This document shows, one piece after another, positions 54,162 to 61,369 of a stretch of DNA of 63,538 nucleotides. Every line of letters starts with the position of its first letter. Position 1 is the first letter of the stretch. The translations under genes were made by a program, and so were the position numbers. Where the stretch lies: contig JAEWMB010000001.1 of NCBI GenBank assembly GCA_023457255.1, forward strand, positions 1 to 63,538, written 5' to 3'. This DNA is from Bacillota bacterium. Lineage in GTDB: Bacteria > Bacillota > Clostridia > Lachnospirales > Lachnospiraceae. The notes below the pieces were generated by a model. It was not told the origin of the DNA. It made no database searches and saw nothing but the letters and a program-made list of their open reading frames with translations.

Positions 54162-54887
54162 TTATTCTTCTAAGATAGTGCCATCGGTACCAACTATGGT
54201 TATTTGCCATGGAATAAATTTACCGCTTGCTTTTAGGGCTTGTTTTACTGCCATCTCGATACCTCTGCAACATGGAACTTCCATACGAACCACATGAACA
54301 CTTTTAATGTTATTATTCTCTAGTATTGCGGTAAGTTTCTCGGTATAATCAACCTCATCAAGTTTTGGACATCCGATTAAGGTGATATGATTTTTCATAA
54401 ATTTGTTATGGAAGTTACCATAAGCATAAGCAGTACAATCTGCTGCTATTAATAGATTTGCTTGTTCAAAGTAAGGTGCGTTCACAGGAACTAATTTGAT
54501 TTGGACAGGCCACTGGCGTAAATTACTTTCCATTTCGATGTCGCGATTCGCTGTGTTGTGATGAGATAGAACCTTTGCTGCACTAGAAGGACATCCGAAT
54601 GGCTTTGCCATAGGGGGAACTTCGTTTCCTGCGGGTTTGTTCACAGATAAGGAAGCCATATGCTTTTTAACTGCTTCTTCATCAAAAGCCACAGTATCTC
54701 TCTCTTCAAAAGTAATAGCTCCGGTAGGGCATACCGGTAGACAATTTCCAAGACCATCGCAATAATCATCACGTATTAACTTTGCTTTTCCATTTATCAT
54801 AGCAATCGCACCTTCCTTGCAGGCACTAGCACACAATCCGCAGCCGTTACAAGCATCTTCATCAATTTTAATGATTGTTCTTATCAT
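54162..54887 (-). CDS. 4Fe-4S ferredoxin-type protein
   Basis: A 241-residue cytoplasmic protein with an N-terminal 2[4Fe-4S] domain: CNGCGLCASACKEG (about 12-25) and CDGLGNCLPVCPTG (about 42-55), the second with the wider CxxxxxC spacing common in this family. The C-terminal ~150 residues include MAKPFGCPSSAAKVL and a CRGIEMAV motif. GGGAGG precedes the ATG at 54887. It is divergent from a Crp/Fnr regulator, a frequent pairing linked to redox or nitrosative stress in Clostridia. Confidence 0.82.
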   Translation of the reverse strand: MIRTIIKIDEDACNGCGLCASACKEGAIAMINGKAKLIRDDYCDGLGNCLPVCPTGAITFEERDTVAFDEEAVKKHMASLSVNKPAGNEVPPMAKPFGCPSSAAKVLSHHNTANRDIEMESNLRQWPVQIKLVPVNAPYFEQANLLIAADCTAYAYGNFHNKFMKNHITLIGCPKLDEVDYTEKLTAILENNNIKSVHVVRMEVPCCRGIEMAVKQALKASGKFIPWQITIVGTDGTILEE

Positions 54888-55107
54888 AATATTCCTCCCA
54901 AATTCTATGCAATAAACCGTTACCTTTTTCATTGAATCATGTTCTATATCTAATATAAGTTATTAGTATAAAAATGTCTGTTGTAAAAACAACAATAATA
55001 GGGTAATCTTAATGTAAGATTATTGTAAAATGCTGCTGTGCCAGCTCGAACATAATGCAGTAAAAATAAAGAATGTATTCTAAAGCCGGAAAGGGGAAAG
55101 GTATTAG

Positions 55108-55824
55108 ATGAATCATAAAGACAGAATAAAAGAGGTAATTCCGATGGACATAAGTTCAAACATTGAATTGTTATCTAAGGTTTCTCTATTTCGGGGTATC
55201 GATAAGAATGATATAGGCAGTATGCTTGCATGCCTTCAGGCAAATAAAAAAGCTTTTTTAAAAAATGAGACGATTCTAAGTGCAGGAAAGGTAGTCTCCC
55301 ATCTTGGAATTATATTGTCAGGCAGAGGACAGATCATTCGTGAAGATATCTTGGGGAATCGAAATATTTTATCAAATCTTGAGGTTGGCGATATGTTTGC
55401 CGAGGCCTTTGCCTGTGCAGAGTCACAGAGGTTACCATTTCAGGTAGTAGCGATTACGGAATGCACTGCCATGTTTCTTGATTATCGCCGTATTGTGACT
55501 ACGTGCTCCAGCTCTTGTTACTTTCATACCGGTCTTATTCAAAATATGATGAAGATTCTTGCTGTGAAAAATATATTATTAACACAGAAGATGGAGCATA
55601 TGACAAAACGTTCCACAAGAGATAAGCTATTATCTTATTTATCTGAGCAGGCAGCGAAAAGTAATAGTAAGATATTTTCAGTGCCCTTTAATCGCCAGGA
55701 GTTAGCGGATTACCTATGCGTAGACCGAAGTGCCATGTCAAATGAATTAAGTAAATTAAAAGAAGAGGGATTAATCGACTATCATAGAAGCGATTTTAGA
55801 CTTTTAAAAGAGCAGTTAAATTAG
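55108..55824 (+). CDS. Crp/Fnr-family transcriptional regulator
   Basis: A 238-residue regulator with an N-terminal cyclic-nucleotide-binding fold (LLSKVSLFRGIDKNDIGSML) and a C-terminal winged helix-turn-helix (FNRQELADYLCVDRSAMSNE then LSKLKEEGLI). The residues needed for cAMP binding are not evident, and there is no N-terminal Cys cluster, so the effector is unknown. GGGGAAAGG precedes the ATG at 55108; an in-frame ATG at 55144 (MDISSN) is the alternative. Likely controls the divergent ferredoxin gene. Confidence 0.85.
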   Translation: MNHKDRIKEVIPMDISSNIELLSKVSLFRGIDKNDIGSMLACLQANKKAFLKNETILSAGKVVSHLGIILSGRGQIIREDILGNRNILSNLEVGDMFAEAFACAESQRLPFQVVAITECTAMFLDYRRIVTTCSSSCYFHTGLIQNMMKILAVKNILLTQKMEHMTKRSTRDKLLSYLSEQAAKSNSKIFSVPFNRQELADYLCVDRSAMSNELSKLKEEGLIDYHRSDFRLLKEQLN

Positions 55825-55986
55825 CCTATAACCTTCTTGTGATAGTTCAAATGTTACGTCCTATCCCAAGGATAGGATACAGCTATAACGAAACGAAGAA
55901 AAACTAATCTAACTAATATCTATAAAGTTAGTAAATTGTAAAAGCAGGTTCCACGAAATGGTAAATATAAAAGTTATAAAAGAGCA

Positions 55987-56015
55987 TTGACAAAACTATA
56001 AACCTATAGTATCAT
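55987..56015 (+). promoter_or_regulatory. Promoter of the second tRNA-Gly
   Basis: TTGACA (55987-55992) and TATCAT (56010-56015), 17 bases apart, 43 bases before the tRNA. Confidence 0.75.
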
Positions 56016-56057
56016 ATATCTTGCATTCGGCAAACGGCGAATGGATAGAATAGGAAT

Positions 56058-56128
56058 GCACGAGTGGCTCAGTGGTGGAGTATCGCCTTGCCAAGGCGAG
56101 GGTCGCGGGTTCGAATCCCGTCTCGTGC
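56058..56128 (+). tRNA. tRNA-Gly (anticodon GCC)
   Basis: Identical in sequence to the tRNA at 29495-29565 but on the opposite strand. A 71-nt cloverleaf with anticodon GCC and no encoded CCA. A promoter lies upstream and a terminator follows at 56141-56179. An intact tyrosine integrase ends 86 bases from its 3' end, so it is the presumed attachment site of the CRESS-Rep element. Confidence 0.97.
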
Positions 56129-56140
56129 TTATCTAAAATG

Positions 56141-56179
56141 ATTGGGAAGTCTTATTTTATAGGGCTTCCCAATTTTTTT
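56141..56179 (+). terminator. Terminator after tRNA-Gly
   Basis: ATTGGGAAG pairs with CTTCCCAAT, followed by seven T. It also lies at the end of the convergent integrase gene. Confidence 0.85.
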
Positions 56180-56213
56180 ATTTGTCTAAAACCTGTATAC
56201 ACTTGTAGACAGC

Positions 56214-57416
56214 TTACAAAGCCTTTGTTATGAGGTCATAGGTTTCTTTTTCGGTCAGTGGATTATAGATATATCCAAGAGTAGTTTGAATATCACTATG
56301 TCCAAGTAATTCACGGATACAATCCAAAGGTACTCCGTTAGCGTTTAAATTACTAGCGAAGGTCTTGCGCATTTTGTGAGTTGATTTAGTTGTTAATCCT
56401 TTACGCTCTGCATATTTTTCAAGCACATATGCAACTTGCCTTGAAGTAATTCTTTCGCCATCTCTAACAAAGATATATTCATTTTGACGTTCAATTTTTT
56501 GTAGAATGTGAATCGCTTTAGGAATCAATACTATGAATCTATCCATATTTGTTTTCGTATGATTCACAACCTCATACTGATTTGTAATCTGATTTCTGAC
56601 TTCTTCTCGAACGATATGTAAATGGTTGAGGTCAATATAGTCCTCGTACTTAAGGGCTACCAATTCACCTACACGCAAGCCGAGGAGGAAGTTAAGTTTC
56701 ACGGCCAAAAATACTGAATCATTTGTTTCCACATACATTTCATCTAAATACGTATTTAAATCTTTTAATTCATCTGAATTGTAAGTTTCTGTCTTTCCTG
56801 TTTTTCGATTTACCTGTTTAAAAGGAATGTGAATCTTAACTTTTTTTAATGGATTATCCGACAGATACTTCTTGCGGATGGAAAATTCATACATTCCGTT
56901 AATAATTGTTTTTAGGTTTGTCCATTCTTTTCTTGGAAGGTTGAAAGTCATAACAATACGATTACATTCTTTTTCCAGCGTCAGTTCATCAATTTTTTTA
57001 ATCTTTTCATTATGAAGAATTGATGATTCGAAGTATTTTCGATAATGCTGTTCGTGTCGCTTTACAGTATTTGGACTATTGGTAACTGATTTTTTATACT
57101 CCAACCACTCTAAATACAGTTCGTGAAATGTCATTTTGTCAATGTTCGAATCAGAGAAATAAATTGGTATTAACTTGTTCCATAATTCTTCCTCTGTTTG
57201 TGCCTTGATATTCTTTCGTTTACCGTCAGAACCCTTGTAACAGGTTTGCCATCGTCCATTTTCTGCTGAGGGTGGAGTAATTGCATATGGGTGTTGTTTC
57301 GTTAATTGCTCTTTTTTACTAGCCATAATATTATCTAGCACACTGTCTAAGCTGATTATACCGTAGGAGAGAGCAGCTTGCAATATATCAAGTTCATTAC
57401 CTGCATTAACATTCAC
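56214..57416 (-). CDS. int: Tyrosine integrase, Tn916/phage type
   Basis: A 400-residue site-specific recombinase. It has an N-terminal DNA-binding segment (ENGRWQTCYKGSDGKRKNIK), a SAM-like core-binding domain (MTFHELYLEWLEYKKSVTNS) and the catalytic domain with Arg in LGLRVGELVALKYED, the H-x-x-R in HKMRKTFASNL, the His in LLGHSDIQTT and the nucleophile Tyr in LGYIYNP. All catalytic residues are present, so it should be active. Its stop is 86 bases from the tRNA 3' end. The start codon is uncertain, since the GGGGGAG upstream is some 17 bases away. Confidence 0.92.
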   Translation of the reverse strand: MNVNAGNELDILQAALSYGIISLDSVLDNIMASKKEQLTKQHPYAITPPSAENGRWQTCYKGSDGKRKNIKAQTEEELWNKLIPIYFSDSNIDKMTFHELYLEWLEYKKSVTNSPNTVKRHEQHYRKYFESSILHNEKIKKIDELTLEKECNRIVMTFNLPRKEWTNLKTIINGMYEFSIRKKYLSDNPLKKVKIHIPFKQVNRKTGKTETYNSDELKDLNTYLDEMYVETNDSVFLAVKLNFLLGLRVGELVALKYEDYIDLNHLHIVREEVRNQITNQYEVVNHTKTNMDRFIVLIPKAIHILQKIERQNEYIFVRDGERITSRQVAYVLEKYAERKGLTTKSTHKMRKTFASNLNANGVPLDCIRELLGHSDIQTTLGYIYNPLTEKETYDLITKAL

Positions 57417-57508
57417 TTTTTTTATTGAAATCTCCCCCTAACCTTAATATTTTTGTATGAATAGTGCCAGTATTCAACTAGATTTCATAAATTTAATTAT
57501 ATTTTGTC

Positions 57509-58621
57509 TTAATCCTCAAATGGCATTACTTCTTGTTCATAATCGGGAAATTCAGATATTTTAACAAATCCATTATCATCGCCTAATGCTCGTTGCTTCA
57601 AATCCGCATAATCTATATACTCCTTTGCAGGAATTGAGTAGGTCAAATACTCATCCCCTTTTCTGTAATGATAAATAATTGTATCTAAGCGTCGTAAAAG
57701 TTGCTTGATACTATCAATTGATTTTTTACAATCTTCGACCATAAAATTGTATACTTCCTCTGGTGGATAAATGCTTGCTATTACGCATCTAGTCCATAAA
57801 TTATAGGTATTTCCATAACGGCAATGGGTTTGATTTCTGCTGTATTTGTCCAAAATCGTTAGTAGAGTTCCAAATTTTAAGCTTCCTTTAAATTCGTCAA
57901 GAAATATGATGGGGGGTGCACCTAATTCTGCGTAAAAATCAAATCCACCATTGTCATAATCTGTAATCAAATAAACATCTTCGGGTGAATATGTTTCACA
58001 CAAATTTATGTATGTGTAGGTTTTCCCTGTGCCAGAATCTCCCACATGATATTCGTTGGTCACTTCCTTAATTAGGGGTGTTTCATTTATTCGTTTGCTC
58101 AAATAAGCGGTTTTTATCATCTTTTCATATCGACGGTAACGAAAATTTGATTCCAAAATATCGTTAGGTTTAACACCTAATTCCAACAAATTTTCTATGT
58201 CATTGAGGTCATTTCGTTGACCTTGAACATCCTGTATCTCATCCAAATCCTTTGTATATAGAACCTGTTCGCCTTTTTCTGCGTGTGAACCAGATTTTTC
58301 TAAATATGATTTTAGTTCTTTTTTACCACCTAATTGTGGTTCGATATGGCTGTTATAAAGGATTTTACTCACATTTTCCAAAGTAGTTGTATTGCCGTAA
58401 AGTGCCATATGTGCGTGATATAAACCATCTTTACTAATACAAACTGCAATTCCAGATGTTCTATCTTTTCCTGAATCATTCCAAATGGAAGTAAATACAT
58501 TTGCTAATAATTCTGGATTTTTATATTGTTCTTCGGTAAGCCCTGCTTTTTGCATATTGGCTATATGGATAGTAGCAACAAATGCTCTAGCACGAGTATC
58601 TTTTGCAAAATGTCCTCCCAT
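57509..58621 (-). CDS. rep: CRESS-type replication initiator: HUH endonuclease plus SF3 helicase
   Basis: A 370-residue rolling-circle initiator like those of CRESS-DNA viruses and pCRESS plasmids. Endonuclease: motif I FVATIHIANM (14-23), motif II HAH (H69, H71), motif III YLEK (Y106 nucleophile, K109). Helicase: Walker A GDSGTGKT (194-201), Walker B PIIFLDE (237-243), motif C-like VIASIYPPEEVY (280-291; the usual Asn is Ser) and an LLRRLD arginine region (308-313). AAAGGAGG precedes the ATG at 58621; the frame extends to 58876 only because the origin region lacks stops. It should nick the hairpin at 58722-58751 and drive rolling-circle replication of the excised element. Confidence 0.9.
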   Translation of the reverse strand: MGGHFAKDTRARAFVATIHIANMQKAGLTEEQYKNPELLANVFTSIWNDSGKDRTSGIAVCISKDGLYHAHMALYGNTTTLENVSKILYNSHIEPQLGGKKELKSYLEKSGSHAEKGEQVLYTKDLDEIQDVQGQRNDLNDIENLLELGVKPNDILESNFRYRRYEKMIKTAYLSKRINETPLIKEVTNEYHVGDSGTGKTYTYINLCETYSPEDVYLITDYDNGGFDFYAELGAPPIIFLDEFKGSLKFGTLLTILDKYSRNQTHCRYGNTYNLWTRCVIASIYPPEEVYNFMVEDCKKSIDSIKQLLRRLDTIIYHYRKGDEYLTYSIPAKEYIDYADLKQRALGDDNGFVKISEFPDYEQEVMPFED

Positions 58622-58643
58622 TTTAAAATCCTCCTTTGTTGTG

Positions 58644-58722
58644 TCACAGATGCTGTAACAGATTGAGTGTGACTTAATGATGCCGTAATCATCGCATCTG
58701 TGGATAATTATCACAGTCACAG
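58644..58722. repeat. Iteron-like TCACAG repeats and inverted repeat near the origin
   Basis: TCACAG occurs at 58644-58649 and as an abutting tandem pair at 58711-58722, touching the origin hairpin (on the rep strand CTGTGACTGTGA immediately 3' of the stem). A 9-bp inverted repeat, CACAGATGC (58645-58653) and GCATCTGTG (58694-58702), is also present. These are candidate Rep binding sites. Confidence 0.7.
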
Positions 58723-58751
58723 AAGTTGGGGGTAATACTGACCCCAACTTC
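58722..58751 (-). promoter_or_regulatory. CRESS-like rolling-circle origin: hairpin with CAGTATTAC loop
   Basis: A perfect 10-bp stem (GAAGTTGGGG with CCCCAACTTC) has a 10-base loop. On the minus (rep-sense) strand the loop is T-CAGTATTAC, fitting the NANTATTAC nonanucleotide of geminiviruses and circoviruses, in which Rep nicks TATT/AC. That would put the nick between 58734 and 58733 on the minus strand. It lies 100 bases upstream of rep, next to tandem hexamers. Confidence 0.85.
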
Positions 58752-58876
58752 CAACAAGCATGTATACCAAAAACCTTGCCACCTCGCATACACTCGGTGG
58801 TGGCTGTGACAGTGGCGTTGCTCCGCTCGCTATTCGCTCCGCTTTGCGAACGCCCCTGTATACGCCGTTTTACCAC

Positions 58877-59602
58877 CTAGATACGCGCCGTCCATCCCAC
58901 ATAATTATCTACATAATTTCCGGTAAGTGTTAATTTTTGAAATTGTGGAATTTCAGAGTCAATACCTGTTTCACTCCAAATCCCGTTGTTGTAAACAAAA
59001 AATTTCATACCTTCTTTTAAGCCACCACATGTACCACCATTGTAAAATGCTATATCATACATTCCGTACATATTGGTATATGGGTTAAACAGTTTTTCGT
59101 TAAAAAATATTTCTCCCATCCCTGATGTTAATGGATGCCCGAACTCAAAGCATTCTAGCCTTCGAAAGAATATGTAATAATTATCAGTATCCTCATTACA
59201 AAAAATTTTGAAATTTGTAAATCTGCAAGCCTTAAAATATTTTTCTAGTTTCTTTATAACTTCGTGTGGCAAAATAGGGATGTCTGACATTTGAGTGTTC
59301 TGTGGGCTTTTCTCTAAAACAAACCAAAATTCATTTATGTTTTTTGAAATGAAATCCTCCGAATATAACAATACAATCTCGCTACACTCTATAATTTTTA
59401 AGGACGAGTGATTTGCTTTAACAGCTTCATTTAACACAAGTGCAACAAACCAATACTGTCGCCAGTATAGTTTCTTGATAATCCTATTACGATTTTGCAT
59501 AGCAACAAATTCCTCGTGTGCCTTAGCATCCGCAAAAGACTTTTTAATGCTTTTATATATGGATTTCAGTTGTTTCATTAAGTAACTTCCTATCTTATCC
59601 AT
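58877..59602 (-). CDS. Unknown protein of the CRESS element
   Basis: A 241-residue soluble protein with a basic N-terminal helix (MKQLKSIYKSIKKSFADAKA) and a mostly beta C-terminal part rich in aromatic residues (LFNPYTNMYGMYDIAFYNGG, VYNNGIWSETG). I recognise no domain or catalytic motif. AAAGGAGG precedes the ATG. Its stop borders the origin region, and it is transcribed toward rep. Its conserved position between the ssDNA-binding-like gene and rep suggests a role in replication or maintenance, but that is inference. Confidence 0.6.
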   Translation of the reverse strand: MDKIGSYLMKQLKSIYKSIKKSFADAKAHEEFVAMQNRNRIIKKLYWRQYWFVALVLNEAVKANHSSLKIIECSEIVLLYSEDFISKNINEFWFVLEKSPQNTQMSDIPILPHEVIKKLEKYFKACRFTNFKIFCNEDTDNYYIFFRRLECFEFGHPLTSGMGEIFFNEKLFNPYTNMYGMYDIAFYNGGTCGGLKEGMKFFVYNNGIWSETGIDSEIPQFQKLTLTGNYVDNYVGWTARI

Positions 59603-59660
59603 TCACATCCTCCTTTCAAATCGATGAGGGCAGTTTTTCCCACCCTCATTACTTATTAAG

Positions 59661-59954
59661 CTACTTCTTCACGTTATTAAATCCGACAGTTGCTGATGCA
59701 GGTGCACTAGTAACCAAATCCACACCCAACAAGTTGCCGTCACCGTCAAAATCCAATGATACTGTATCTCCAACACTCAGCGACAATGCACTTGGAAAAT
59801 CTAAGAAACTTATAAACTGTTGACGGACAGCCTGTCCATCAACACCTATCTTACTGTGCGTAAAATACATCGTCTGACAGTGATATGGACGGCCTGTCTT
59901 CTTTGAAGCTTCACCTTGTAAAATTTTGTCCTTACCAATTAACTTTGCTATCAT
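59661..59954 (-). CDS. Small protein, possible G5P-like ssDNA-binding protein
   Basis: A 97-residue protein that looks all-beta: MIAKLIGKDKILQGEASKKT, GRPYHCQTMYFTH, GQAVRQQFISF, LSLSVGDTVSLDFDGDGNLL and a flexible Ala/Ser tail. The layout (KTGRPY loop, then V-G-D strand and D-G-x-L strand) resembles OB-fold ssDNA-binding proteins of the gene-V type carried by rolling-circle phages and plasmids. AGGAGG precedes the ATG at 59954. Co-occurrence with a Rep that generates ssDNA supports the idea. No search was possible, so the call is tentative. Confidence 0.45.
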   Translation of the reverse strand: MIAKLIGKDKILQGEASKKTGRPYHCQTMYFTHSKIGVDGQAVRQQFISFLDFPSALSLSVGDTVSLDFDGDGNLLGVDLVTSAPASATVGFNNVKK

Positions 59955-60101
59955 ATTTAAATCCTCCTTAAATAAAATCATTTATTTATTCGGTGCGCAC
60001 CGTTTAAACCTCTTTAATTAATTACTTCTTATACAAATATCTTACAGCACAAATTATAAAAAATTTCCGTTCGAAACAGAAAACTTCATGCTATACTTAA
60101 C

Positions 60102-60557
60102 TCAATTCATTACATCAATTGGACTATGACTATTTTTCCTTTGTCGATTAATAGGATGCTTGCCAATCATTTCTAAATAATCATTCCATTCATCAATAGG
60201 ACGACCATTCATTTTAGTAAATAAAAACGCATAAAGCTGATATTCTATATTAGTTTTGGGATTATAGCCAGCAGCATTAATATATTCATCCGCTTGTATT
60301 CGGGTTGCACCAATACCCACACAGAAGGCAACAACAGTTTCAAGCTCAAATTTTTTATCAGATCGTTTATCTTTAATATCATAATAAACTGCTTTATTAA
60401 GACCTGTTTCGATTGTGAATCGTATATGATTCCATTTTTTGGTATCAATACGGGTCCACGCTAATTCAGAAAATGATTTAATATCTGATAATTCTCGTTT
60501 AATCCAATCCTCGTATTCTTTCTTTAGTTGCTCAAGTTTTTCACGCTCTTTTGTCAT
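60102..60557 (-). CDS. HTH-type regulator of the CRESS element
   Basis: A 151-residue protein with an N-terminal coiled region (KEREKLEQLKKEYEDWIKRE) and a domain from about residue 32 resembling compact Xre-like helix-turn-helix proteins (FTIETGLNKAVYYDIKDKRS, ELETVVAFCVGIGATRIQAD, EYINAAGYNP). The last part is the pattern ... LLxxAGYxL common in phage- and ICE-borne HTH proteins. It heads the leftward gene block and is divergent from the zinc-ribbon gene, so it may regulate both. ATG at 60557, with AAAGG some distance upstream. Confidence 0.55.
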   Translation of the reverse strand: MTKEREKLEQLKKEYEDWIKRELSDIKSFSELAWTRIDTKKWNHIRFTIETGLNKAVYYDIKDKRSDKKFELETVVAFCVGIGATRIQADEYINAAGYNPKTNIEYQLYAFLFTKMNGRPIDEWNDYLEMIGKHPINRQRKNSHSPIDVMN

Positions 60558-60702
60558 TTTCAAAAATTCAACCTTTCATATATCCGCTTCTATAATTGGA
60601 TTTATGCAAGGCACACTTGACTGTTGTTTTGTGTTGTTTTTTTATTGTGAAAGTGTTAATATTGGCTTAGTCCTACAAAAAAGGGGAGGGAGTGGGTTTG
60701 TT

Positions 60703-61179
60703 ATGCAAAAAGAGGATGAAATACGTTGTCCATATTGTAAAAAAAAGAATAGAGTAATGAAGTATGGGTACACAGAAAAGAGAATACAGAGATATAGGTG
60801 CGGTTGTGGAAAATCATTTATTATACCTGTAGTCGAAGAAAAAAAACCGAATTGCCCAGAATGTAAAAACAACACACATGTAATTAAATGGGGAGAAATA
60901 AAGGATGAAAATAGGAGTCCTCGTTACAAGCAACAGCGATATTTTTGTAAAATTCACAAAATGTCATTCAGCAAAACATTAAAAATTTTTGACGAAAAAA
61001 AAATAATAAAGGCATATCTTTCATATGGTGATGATGGATTGAAAGAATTTTTATTCGACGAATCGGGATTTAATCGTAAAAAATTTATAGCTTGCATGGA
61101 TATAATCCGGGAGTACGAGAGGATGTCAGCTGAGCGATATATCATTTATGGAGATTTGGAGTCAATATACGAGGAGTAA
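60703..61179 (+). CDS. Double zinc-ribbon protein resembling transposase N-terminal domains
   Basis: A 158-residue protein with two Cys-rich ribbons: CPYCKKKNRVMKYGYTEKRI...CGCGKSF (about 7-37) and CPECKNNTHVIKWG...FCKIHKMSF (about 47-88). Both resemble the InsA-type ribbon of IS transposases (CPxC, Y-x-CxxC, K-x-F). A helical tail without a DDE catalytic domain follows. It is thus probably a DNA-binding protein, not a transposase. GGGAGGGAG precedes the ATG at 60703. It is divergent from the HTH gene and the only rightward gene of the element. Confidence 0.55.
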   Translation: MQKEDEIRCPYCKKKNRVMKYGYTEKRIQRYRCGCGKSFIIPVVEEKKPNCPECKNNTHVIKWGEIKDENRSPRYKQQRYFCKIHKMSFSKTLKIFDEKKIIKAYLSYGDDGLKEFLFDESGFNRKKFIACMDIIREYERMSAERYIIYGDLESIYEE

Positions 61180-61233
61180 CCAGATTTTTTATGTGGATTG
61201 ACCTTTACGGTATTTATTAAAACGCATAAAAAT

Positions 61234-61271
61234 AGAGCGATAAGGAATTAACTACCTTGATCGCTCTTTTT
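61234..61271. terminator. Bidirectional terminator
   Basis: AGAGCGAT pairs with ATCGCTCT, followed by TTTT, between the convergent zinc-ribbon and transglutaminase genes. Confidence 0.75.
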
Positions 61272-61369
61272 GATTTCTATTCTCATCAGTGTTGATTTCA
61301 CTATTGCATAGAACTTTTCTTCTGCGCTTCAGCTTGGACTAACGCCGTGCACAGATAAAATGATTTTTG

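Larger units (their letters stand above)
56129..61369. mobile_element. Integrated element with CRESS-type Rep and tyrosine integrase
   Basis: Starting at the 3' end of tRNA-Gly, the leftward-transcribed genes HTH regulator, possible ssDNA-binding protein, 241-residue unknown, Rep and integrase form one block with a viral-type origin inside it. This resembles integrated forms of bacterial pCRESS plasmids. A duplicate of the tRNA 3' end was not found to the right, so the right limit given here (before the transglutaminase gene) is a guess and the element may run past the window. Confidence 0.65.

Noticed and set aside
58622..58876. N-terminal 85-residue extension of Rep
   Set aside because: The frame is open but covers the origin hairpin and iterons, has no domain, and the ATG at 58621 has a perfect ribosome binding site and starts just before motif I.
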